Assembly (NCBI GenBank): GCA_964036665.1 | Contig: OZ038530.1 | Coordinates: 14,789,001 to 14,853,000 of the forward strand | Direction of reading: 5' to 3' | Origin: Gordius sp. MW1 | Taxonomy: Eukaryota > Nematomorpha > Gordioida > Gordea > Gordiidae | DNA length: 64,000 bases | Shown here: positions 33,701 to 45,700 of the stretch, piece by piece | Layout: the number at the start of each line of letters is the position of its first letter | How positions within the stretch are numbered: the first letter of the stretch is position 1 | Made by a program: the position numbers and the translations under genes | The notes under the pieces: generated by a model | Told to the model about the DNA's origin: nothing | Databases searched by the model: none | Seen by the model: the letters and a program-made list of their open reading frames with translations, nothing else

Positions 33701-36700
33701 TTGGCAACTTTTGGATATTGTAAAATGTTATTTGTCTTCTTTGCTGTTGAATTAACATGTTCCGCCTGAATAAAAAGGCATATATTCAAAAATATGTTAC
33801 ATAACTTGATAAGAACCTTTGACCTTTCTTCAATTTGTTCGTTATACCGTTGCTCCAGAATTTCTAATTTTTGTTGCCATTTAGTTTCTTGTTCTCGCAA
33901 TCGTTTTTCAAACGATTTTTCCAATTCTTGCACCTTTATTCCGTGCATAATAATAACATGACTCAAAAAGTGACGAACATTAAATTTAGCAAGACATTTT
34001 AAATGGTTATTTAAAAGGATTGGGTGCGATATTTGAACTGTTATCTAATTTTATAGTATGGTTATTCAGAAGAAATATAAAGCAAAGGTAGAAACAATAA
34101 ATTTTTTGTTTACGTGTTCGTTTTTTTCTCCATGAGATTTGGGAGGTTCTTTACTACCAGCCTTACTCTGCTTGGTCGTGCTTAAAATTTGAAAACATAT
34201 AATTTTATATTAACGCGATCTTAAATTTAATCGTTATGCTCAACTTAAATTTAAGAATCCCTGACACATAAAAAATTGCAATTAAACCTTAAATAAAAAA
34301 ACCCTCATGAAACCTAAATCTATTTGACATCTGCAATTCCTTTATAAAAAATAACATAATATGAAAGGATCGGTTTTTTAATCTGTAAAATAGCGTATTG
34401 TGCATTAAATTCAGAATTTAAGACAAAATATAATATTAAAACGATGATGACAAAAATGATTAATTAAGTTTACACCAGATATTTCTGATCAATATCGGTA
34501 AAGCTAAAGATACATTTAATAAACGAAAACCACATAGAAAAATACCCATCTTGTTTGCTTATATCATCGCTTCCCCTCGATTCAATTGATTTGGAACGAT
34601 TTTGTTTTACCGGCGCCTTGATCTTTTTAAATTCTTTGATTTGAACCTGAGGCAAACTCGAACTTTTAAACCTAATAGGACGCTTTACTACATCTTCTCC
34701 TTCCTCTACATCGTATATAATAAAACACAATTAATGACAAATATACTTTTTAAATTGCTTAACACTCTAGCTTAATCATGGACATAAAAAATAAAACTAT
34801 GCTATTCGGTCAAAAGAGTTTCTCAAAAACGCAACGGTTTTAAAACATATTGCCTACTAGATTCAAATATATATGAATTTTTAAGCAATGCTGGATCAGG
34901 AGCGAGACTTAGTTATGGTCTAAACTCGATATCTTAATATAAAGCCCCGTCATTTTCAAAAGCATAGATTCAAATTATCACGGAAATCATTTTATCTTTT
35001 ATTTGACGCTTGTTTATTAAATATAATTCATAAAATACATCTTATATATTCAAGGTTTTTTTCAGATAAGGGCATTGTCCCTCGGGACAGCTAAAACTTA
35101 TAATACTCCCTAGGGAGTAAATTTTCAATAAAAATCCCTGTATCACGAACCACTTTAAATATCACAAACACAATATTGTAAGAGATACGAGTTATCAATC
35201 ATATATAAAAAAGGCACGCTCGCTTTCCGATATCGAAATACTACCACCTTAGCTATGTTTTAAATTACCTAATTTTTGCAAACTTATTAAAGTTTATTAA
35301 GCAGAGACTCGTCCTTTCATAGTGTTTGCTTAGGTACCACCATCCATGGGCGAAGCCAGGATTGGAATCCAGAGGGGGGGGGCAATAATGATTAAAGGAG
35401 GGGCAATTCTGAAATATTATTCATAATTATATTAAATTGTAAATTTTTGGATTTAGAGGGGGGCGGCCGCCCCTCCCTGCCTCCCCCTTGCTACGTTCAT
35501 GAATTATTTTCCAGTTTTAATTTTACATCAAAATTATGAAAATAGTCAAAGCGATATATATTGTATAATCTTCCAAGAGCTTTAAATAAAGCTTTGAATA
35601 ATAAAATCTTAATTTTGTATTTGTCTTTTATAATAATAAGTTTATTCAAATTATATAAATCACCATATGATTATATCCCACATATACACAAGGTATATAG
35701 AACTAAAAGATATTAAACTCGGGCCTTCGGCCCTCGTGGGAAGGGGGAGAAGGGAAGGGGAGTAGGGGAAGGGAAGAGGGGAAGGGAAGAGGGGAAGGGG
35801 GAACTCTTCTATACTCCGTATAAACGTAGCATATTTGCTATGCAATTTATGGGCGAGAAAGGTGGGAAGGGGCGAGAATACCTATAGGGGGTATTAGATG
35901 CAAAATAATTAGTTAATTAGTTATAGGCCCTTGTAGGGGAGGACATAGGGTAATTATCAATGTTAACCAATTCAAAAACGAAAAAAAATTTCGATTTATT
36001 TGGCCAATGGTCATTTTTTTATTGGTCAGTAGCCAGCGGACGGTCAAAAATTCATATTATCATTGGTATTAACATGAACAAATATTAATTTAATTTAAAA
36101 AAATTAAAAAAAAAATTTGTCCCCTCACTGACTTGAACCCCACACCTCCAGTTCACAAGCCGGCGCTATAACCACTATACCATGCTGGCTTTAAAATAGT
36201 AGAAGTTATTATGTTATTTATATAGATGATGAAATAATAAAGTTGTGTTTTATGTTTAGAAAATCAATATATTTCGTCGGTCAGTAGCCAGCGGACGGTC
36301 AAAAAGTCATATTATCAATGGTATTAACAAAAACAAAATATTAATTTAATGTAAAAAAAAAATTAAAAAAAAGTTTTTTTTTAGTTTTAAAAAAGGGCTA
36401 AATTCTTAAACTACCAGCCCGATTGCTCGAAACTTTACCCGTAGGTGCCCAGGGCGGCCGGGGGTAAAATAACCTTTTCAGATTCCTAAAATACCTTTTC
36501 ACTTTAAAAATATCGGACATTTCCCTGCCACACGTGCGGTGTAATATCTATGACACGTAGAAAAATTTTACTAATTATATAAACTTACGCGCGCCATCTA
36601 ATAAAGTACAATTCGTGTCTGAGTTTAATAGTAGATTCACTTTAATTAGAAATAACGGGCTATGCTTATACCTTTGAAGGAGGTTTCGAATTTTGTGTTA

Positions 36701-39700
36701 GTTTCTATCGATATATTTTATCGTAAATTAGAATCTAATACCTATATTATTTTTTTAAATATTACTTTTTAGGTTTTCTATGAAATCACAATCTAATTAA
36801 ATGAAATATATTAACCCAATAAAAAAATATATATGCATTTATAAGGTTAAAAATATATATTACATAGTTGGCTGTCTGTTAGACCATCTATAATAAATTT
36901 TTAGGTTATATATAAAATTTGGCCAATGGTCATTTTTTTCATTGGTAAGCAGCCAGGACACGGTAAAAGTGGATATAAATTCATAAGTCAAAAAAAACGA
37001 AAAAAAAAAATTTCGAATCACATTTTGGCCAATGGTCATTTTTTCCATCGGTCAGGAGCCAGCGGACGGCCAAAAAGTCATAATAGCAATGGTAGTAACA
37101 GGAACAATCATAATAGTCAAAAAAAACGAAAAAATAAACTCGGATTCACATTTTGGCCAATGGTCATTTTTTTCCATTGGTCAGCAGCCAGCACACGGTA
37201 AAAGTGGATATAAATTCACAAGAGTAAAAAAAACGAAAAAAAAATTTTCGAATCACATTTTGGCCAATGGTCATTTTTTTCCATTGGTCAGCAGCCAGGA
37301 CACAATAAAAGTGGATATAAATTCATAATAGTCAAAAAAAACGAAATAAAAGTTTTCGAATCACATTTTGGCCAATGGTCATTTTATTCCATTGGTCAGC
37401 AGCCAGCGGACGGCCAAAAAGTCATAATAGCAATGGTAGGAACAGGAACAATCATAATAGTCAAAAAAAACGAAAAAAATAATTTCGATTCACATTTTGG
37501 CCAATGGTCATTTTTTCCATCGGTCAGGAGCCAGCGGACGGCCAAAAAGTCATAATAGCAATGGTAGTAACAGGAACAATCATAATAGTCAAAAAAAACG
37601 AAAAAATAAACTCGGATGCACATTTTGGCCAATGGTCATTTTTTTCATTGGTCAGCAGCCAACGGACGGCCAAAAAGTCTTATTATCAATGATAGTAACA
37701 AGAACAATCATAAAAGTCAAAAAAAACTCCGGGATTCTAACCCAAAAACTAGTTAAATTGCATAGCAATTAAAAGTAAACAACTTTTATTTATGTTTATT
37801 ATATAACATTGGTCAGCAGCCAGCGGACGGCCAAAAAGTCATAATAGCAATGGTAGAAACAGGAACAATTATAGTAGTCAAAAAAAACGAAAAAAATGAT
37901 TTCGATTCACATTTTGGCCAATGGTCATTTTTTTCATTGGTCAGCAGCCAGCGGACGGCCAAAAATTCTTATTATCAATGATAGTAACAAGAACAATCAT
38001 AAGAGTCAAAAAAAACTCCGGGATTCCAACCCCAAAACTAGTTAAATTGCATAGCAATTAAAAAGTAAACAACTTTTATTTATGTTTATTTATAACTAGT
38101 TAAATTGCATAGCATTAAAAGTAAACAACTTTTATATTTATTATATAACCAAAACTAGTTAAATTGCATAGCAATTAAAAGTAAACAACTTTTATTTATG
38201 TTAATTATATAACTAGTTAAATTGCATAGCACAACTTTTATCTATGTTTATTATATAATAGATAATTTAACAAATCTTATATATAACACACCGAGGGAGA
38301 TAGAGATGAGGGGTGGGGCACCTCTTATGCATAGCAATTAAAAATAACACAGCGAGGGAGATAGAGATGAGGGGTGGGGCACCTCTTTCTCATCCATTAA
38401 TTTAAAAAAGCGATAACCTAATATACCCAATGCAAATAGATAGGGTAACGGACGACGGACGACGGACGACGGACGGACACCAAAAAACGATCCCATAAAT
38501 TGCATAGCAATTAATAAATAACGTGTATAAACACAGATTTTAACATTACATTTCTTCCCACTTTCAAAAGCTAAAACTCTTCATGACAACGTAACGGAGG
38601 ATTTCGCTTTCTGGTCGATCGCCTTCTTCAATTATTTGTCTTCTTAACGTAACTACTTCAATAATTTGCCTTTCCGAGTCCATATTTTGTTGGATCGGAA
38701 AATCGGATGTTGGTAAAATTGTTGACATGTATCGCGTTCTTAACTGATCTCCATGTATTCTTCGAATTCCTTAGTTGGTACGAACGCTATAGGAGTGTTC
38801 GCCATTTCGTTCCATAATCACTCCTTTATACCAACCTGGAGTTGTTTTGTTTTAAATCCACACTAAATCTTCTCCCGAATCGCCTAACTACCGACTTTCT
38901 ATCATAATAAAATCTTTGTTTAGCCAATTTTTGATTCATCTTGTCCTTTGGATTTGCTCGAATTAAATCAAATGCTGTCCTTAACCTTTTTCCGAATAAC
39001 AGTTCCGACGGTGCTTTACCCGTTGTCGCCTGTGGAGTGTTTCTATAAGCCATAAGGATTTGCAAAAGACAAATTTCCTTATCACTCCCACCTTTTCTTC
39101 CAGCCCAGTACCTTGACTTTAACGTTCTTATTACCTTCTCTACTAATCCATTTGTTTTCGGGTGGTAGGGGGTTAATGTTATGTGTTCCAAACAAAAATT
39201 TCTAAATTCACCGCCAACAAATTAAGGTTCATTATCTGATATTATTTTCGATGGAATCCCAAATCAAAAACTACTACGTAGTTGTCTCACAATTTGCGAA
39301 TAAAGCATCTATTAACACTAGCCATTCCTCCAACCGGGCCGGCAATATCACTATGCACCCTATCCCAAGCTCGTTCCGGCTATGACCATGAGTATAAAGG
39401 AACCTCCTGCTCCGATGGTCGAATTTCCTAGCAGCCATCGCATTCCTTTACATAAAAGTCAATATCCTTATCCATTCCTGGCCACCACACATAATATCTT
39501 GCTACGTTCCGCATTCCTGTAATTCCGGGGTTACCCTGATGTAAAATTTTTAAAACTAACACACGCAAGGAATGGGGTATAATTAACCGATTTCCATAGA
39601 AAAATAATCCATCCTCGTAGGATAGTTCGTCTCTACGATTATAATAAGGCTTTAAATCAAATCGGCAGTTTTTTATATCGAGTCGCCATTCTCGTTTAAT

Positions 39701-42700
39701 TGATAAATTAAATCGGAGCATAGAGCATCACGCTCGATACAATTCTTCGATGTTTCATGATTTAATTTTAAATCATCCAACATTAATAATCCTTATTATT
39801 AATGTATTTTGTATCCGTGTCTCTAGGATTTGGAAGTCTTGACAATGCATCCGCACATAGATTAGTTTTCCCGGATCTATACATTATTTCATATTGATAT
39901 TCAAGAATAATGCCCAACGAATTAATCTGTTATTCCCACTTTGGGTAAATCACGATGTTTCCCAAATACTCTTTCCAGTGGTTTGTGATCAGTCATTAAG
40001 GTAAACTGACGTCCACGTAAATATTGATTAAACTTCTCAACGCCATACACGATCGCTCTTGCTTCCCGATCAATAGTTGAATATCTTTTTTGAGATATAC
40101 TTAGGGTGCGGGAAGCTTAAGCTATGGGTTTTTCGAAACCGTCTGGGAATACATGAGTTAATATGGCTCCTAGGCCCAATTCAGATGCATCCACGGATAA
40201 TATTAGTGGCAAGTTCAAGGAATATGGCACCACTGTATCCGTAGTTGATAAAAGATTTTTTACTTCGTCAAAAATCTTTTGTTCTTTATTTGTCCAACGC
40301 CATTGAACAAGTAAACTGACATGTAGTTCAGTACATCTTTCATGTAGCTGAGGTATAAACCTTTCCTGGTAATTTAACAACCCTAAAAAAAACTAAGCTC
40401 TTTCTTGTTCGCAGGAATCTTAAAATTCTTTATCGCTTTAACTCTTTCCTCTATAGGATGAATTGCTAATGCGTCGATTTTATGACCCAAATAAGAACAC
40501 CTACTTGGGGTATGCCATCCAATAAATTTTCCATGTAACGCTGAAATAAGTTTAGGGCTATCGACAATCCAAATGTAAGCCGTTTGTATCTAAAATAGCC
40601 AATATGAGTTGCTATCGTGAGGTATTGTCTAGAGTTTTTCTCGACCTTCATCTGCAAATATGCATCACGTAAGTCAACGACTGTATATTTCTGACCTCCT
40701 GCAATCTTCATGATAAGATAATCGAATGTTGGTATTAAATAATTATTTAAGGTTACATAAGAATTTATTGTTGTAATATATAGCGCAATATCAGTTTTAA
40801 ATATACCACGTGGAAAAAATATATATTTTTGTTTTCCGATTTAAGACATATGTAAATTAGTATATTGGCGCGGTCGAGAAAAACCCTATCATTGGTAATT
40901 GATGTCAGGACAAGATGGCCTGAAACTTTAAAGAAAGAGGGTGATGTTGTAACATTTAATGATATATACAATCTAACTGAATCAATGGAGACAGCTAATA
41001 AAAAAGTTAACACATCACAAGATTTTAACAGAATTCAAAATTATAAAAAAACCTAATCCAATGTACTCAAATCAAAAGAATAGGCAATCAATAAAACAAT
41101 TTGCTACAAAAAAGGATGAACATCAACAATCATTCATAAGAAATTGCTATAGATGTGGCAAGTCACATGCAATGAAGCAATGTCCAGCATTTTAAAAGAA
41201 TGTTGTATATGTCATCATAGAGGACACTTTGCAAAAATGTGCAAAACCTCAAACAAAGTACATCAGATTATTAATCAATTGGAAAAATTTATGACTTAAA
41301 TAATGTAACTCACCTTAAACCATACATCCATGTAAGGATAAATCAGAAAATTTTCAAACTGTTACATGATACTGGCTCATCAGTATCTGTAATCAACAAG
41401 GATATCTACAACATTTTAAATACACCTCAATTAACACCATGCCCCAAGATAAAAGCTTTTGGAAATAATCCAGTTCCTATATGTGGAGAAACACAAGTTT
41501 ATGTAAATTTAAACAACAAAACTTTAAAATTAACAGCTATTGTACTAGTGATGTTAGTATGCCAAAATGCTAAAACCATAACCTGGCAATAGGCACATAT
41601 CTCCTACCATTACCATCAACATTACCAGCACCATGCTGCCTAATACCCCGGTTACTAGTCTGGCAGATTAAAAGTGCCATGGTTGCTGGTTGAGAGACAT
41701 GTAAGTAACCGGGCATTTGGCAGATTGGATTGATATAAACCCTGGTATCGAGCAGGGTTGTTTTAAACTAAACATGGTTTTTAGCAAATTTAATTTTAGC
41801 TTACTATTAGAGTCGGCAGCTGCCATATAATGCTAATCAATATTTTCAATCATATATTAATCCAAAAATGGTGATAAAAAAATTAAAATATATTATAAAG
41901 AACTTTGCCCCCTTACCTTTATTTGTCCCGTTGGTTTGCTCCCCCCCCCCTATTTTTTACCCTCTTTTTCACCAGAGGGGAAAGGGGGCGCCTCCTTATT
42001 TTTTACCCTCTTTCTCACCAAAGGGTGTGGGGCCCCCCCCCTATTTTTTACCCACTTTCTCACCTTTAAATTGGATGCAAGCTTTTAACCTAAAACTTCC
42101 TCATCAAGTTAAGATTAATGCTATAGAAGAAAAACCTCAAAATAGAAGAGGAATTGGTTGAAAAGTATACCAATGTGTTCAGTGATGGCACTGACTGTAT
42201 TAAAGATTATGAGGTAAATCTTTTTGTAAAGGAAGAAGCCAAAGCCATAGCATTTCCTGCACGAAGAGTTCCCTTTCCTTTAAGGAATAAAGTTGAAGAG
42301 GAAATTAAAAGATTATTGGACGAAGATATAATTAAACATGTTGATCCTGCAGCAACATCAATAACATGGGCAACTCCAATAATGTATTAAAATCAAATAA
42401 TTCCATAAGAATCTGCGGCGATTTTCGAGTTACTATCAATCCCTTCCTAACTTTAAACAACCATCTACTTCCGACATTTGACGATTTAATTCTGAAGATC
42501 GCAGGAGGGCCGAAATATACAATAATTGACTTACGTGATGCCTATCTTCAGATGAAGGTCGAAGAAAAGTCTAAATCAACATGGCATTAACACGTGACAA
42601 TGTAATGAATTGCGCATTATTTTAATTAGATGTTTTTGGAATTTGAATAAAGATATTTCTTATTATTAAACGTTGTAATATTAAAATGATCTCGGGCTCT

Positions 42701-45700
42701 TTCATCAAAGTCATGCATGTATGCACATTTACTTAAGCATATTCTAATTCTTTTTGACAATTCTAAAATACTTTCACCAGGCAATCTGCTTAAGTTCATC
42801 AAATCTAACCTATGAGCAAAAATAGTTTTCATTGGTTGATATCTTTGATATAAGGCCTTTTCAAGATTTTCCCATTTAGCATCATTTAAAGTCATGGGAT
42901 ATAAAATTTCCCTCAGTTCCTTGATTATTGGCAATCCTATGTATGCCAAAACTATCTTCTTTTTAACTATTGGACTAGATTTAATTCCTTTTATGTCTAG
43001 GATGGCATCTAAATTGTATAGATAATCTTCTATAGAATGAATTTCTGGATTAAATTCAGCCATGGATATTCTCCTCAGTTGCTCATCCATTCTTGACATA
43101 TATATTTCTAATAGTTTTTTTTTCTCGTTGCCAATATTACAACGTTTAATAATAAGAAATATCTTTATTCAAATTCCAAAAACATCTGATTAAAATAATG
43201 CGCAATTCATTACATTGTCACGTGTTAATGCCATGTTGATTTATATAAATATGTTTAGGTAATAACATTGTATAATCATTTGTTACAGCGACAGTATCTC
43301 ACTATCGCAACACATTTAAGTTATTATCGATATAGTCTTCCATTTGGACTTTCGATAGCAAATTTATTCCAACGTTATATGGAGGAATTATTAGATGGGA
43401 TTCCCCATACCGGCGCACTTCTAGACGATATCATATGATTGTGTATTTGTATGATATACGTTTTATTATAAATACTTTTAAGTTCGATATACCTTGTGGA
43501 ATATATATGTTCTTTTGTTACATGTGATCTAAATTAGAATAATAAAACTTACCACTTGAGACACCTAGAAATAAGATCTATCTAATATATTTCATTGGCG
43601 CGGTAATGGAAATTGGAACATTACCACCATATAAGGTAGGAAATAATATCTCTACATATATACTAACTATTACAAATATATTTGATGCCAAAAATGTTAC
43701 CAAGGACATCAGAAAGAAGATAATACTTGGGTATATGGGACAACACAATGTGGAATACTCAATAAACTTTGCTTATCCTAAGGATATTACATCTTTGAAT
43801 TAGAGGAATTAATCAAATTGATGAAGAAGGTATTTGCTCATAAAACGACTCTTTTTCATTCTAGGATCCTTTTTATGAGATGCATAAGGAGACCTGATGA
43901 AACTCTTACAGAATATGTGTCAAGATTAAAATCTGCTTCAGAAAATTGCAACTTTAAAACAAACCTGGACGAGAGACTGCGCGATCAAATGTTGTGTGGC
44001 CTTCAAAATTTATCATTAGAAATTCAAGTTAGAACTCAATGGCCTGAAGGTGTAAATAATGCTCGTGATGTTATATCTTTTAATGATATATATAATTTAG
44101 CAGAATCTATGGAAATAGCTAATAGGGAATTAAACACATCACAAGAGATAAACAAGATACAAAAGTACAAAACACCAAATTCTAAATACACAGATAAAAG
44201 AGTTACAAACAAACAAAATTTCATAAGCAAGTGTTCTAGGTGTGGTAAGTCACATCCAAGCAATAGATGTGATGCTTATAACAAGGTGTGCTATAAATGT
44301 AACAAAAAGAATCATTATGCTAAATTTTGTAAAAGTTCAAAGGAGGTAAATCATAGTATCAATTCTATTTGAATAGTTTATGATGTTAACAATATTACCC
44401 AATTCAAACCTTATATCAATGTTGTCATCAACTATAAAACTGTTAAAATGTTATATGACACGGGATCTTGTGTCACCCTAATAAATAAGAAGATATATAA
44501 CAGTATTAATAAACCACAATTACATACCTGCCAAAAGATCAAGGCTTTTGGAAACAACCCTGTGTCAATTTCTGGGCAAGTTGAAATTTGAGTAAAATTA
44601 AATAACATGACATTGAAACTTCCAGCTATCGTTACAAATGAGGAAGAGGAACCAATATTTGGATAAAATTGGATGCAGGCATTTAATTTAAAACTCCCTA
44701 TTCAAGTTACAATAAATTCGATTAATTATCAACCTGAAAATGCATTGATTGAGAAATATGGGGAGATATTTAATGACAGCATGGGTTGTATAAAGAATTA
44801 TGAGGTAAGTATTTTTTTGAGGGAAGAAGCAAAGCAAATAGCTTGTCCTGCGCGGAGAGTTCCTTTCCCGCTGCGTGTAGAAGAGGAACTAAAAAGATTG
44901 TTAAATGAAGATGTTATTGAAGAGGTAGACCCATCAGTTACAGCAATCCAATGGGCAACGCCTATAGTAAATGTAGTTAAGTCAAATGGCTCAATTCGGA
45001 TATGCGGGGATTTTCGTGTAACGATAAATTCTCACTTAACTTTAAACAATTATTTGCTACCAGCTTTTGATGACTTAATTATGAAGATTGCAGGCGGCAA
45101 AAAGTATACAGTCATGGATTTGCGGGATGCATACTTACAGATGAAGGTCGAGAGAGAATCAAGACATTACCTCACAATAGCAACTCATATGGGTTATTAT
45201 AGATATAAAAGACTACCATTCGGATTATCAATAGCTCCAAATTTATTTCAGCGGTACATGGAAAATCTATTGAATGGCATACCTCACGTGGGTGTTTTAT
45301 TAGACGATATCATCGTAACTGGAGCAACAAAAAAGGAACATATTAAAAATTTAAATGAGGTAGTACAAAGAATCCACCGGGCTGGGATAAAAGTAAGAAA
45401 GGAGAAGGTGAAATTCTTTCAAACATCAGTAACTTACTTGGGCCATAAAATTGACGCTTCAGGAATCCATCCAACCGAAGAAAGAGTGGAAGCGATAAAA
45501 AATTTCAAAATTCCTGCGAACAAGAAGGAACTCCGTTCTTTCTTAGGATTGGTAAACTACCAAGAAAAATTTATCCCGCAGCTACATGAAAAGTGCACAC
45601 TACTACATGCTATCACCGGTTCTCTGGTTCAATGGCGTTGGACGAATAAAGAACAAAAGATATTTGACGAGGTGAAAAGTCTTTTATCAGCTACAGATAC

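Larger units (their letters stand above)
35716..38514 (-). mobile_element. Helitron/Helentron-like (DINE-1/HINE-like) minisatellite element, copy 2
   Basis: Inserted in the 3' LTR of gypsy element 1 between host A and T, with no duplication or loss, as shown by comparison with the intact 5' LTR. The left end carries the hairpin GGGCCTTCGGCCC and the right end ATAAATTGCATAGCAATTAA. The subterminal word TGCTATGCAATTTATGGGCG recurs near 35838. The body has a tRNA-like relic and an array of 107-130 bp units. On the - strand it would end with the hairpin, as Helitrons do; canonical TC and CTRR ends are absent. No Rep/helicase is encoded. Confidence 0.65.

Noticed and set aside
36119-36189. Functional tRNA gene
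   Set aside because: A and B boxes are present but acceptor and T stems fail to pair; kept only as a relic.
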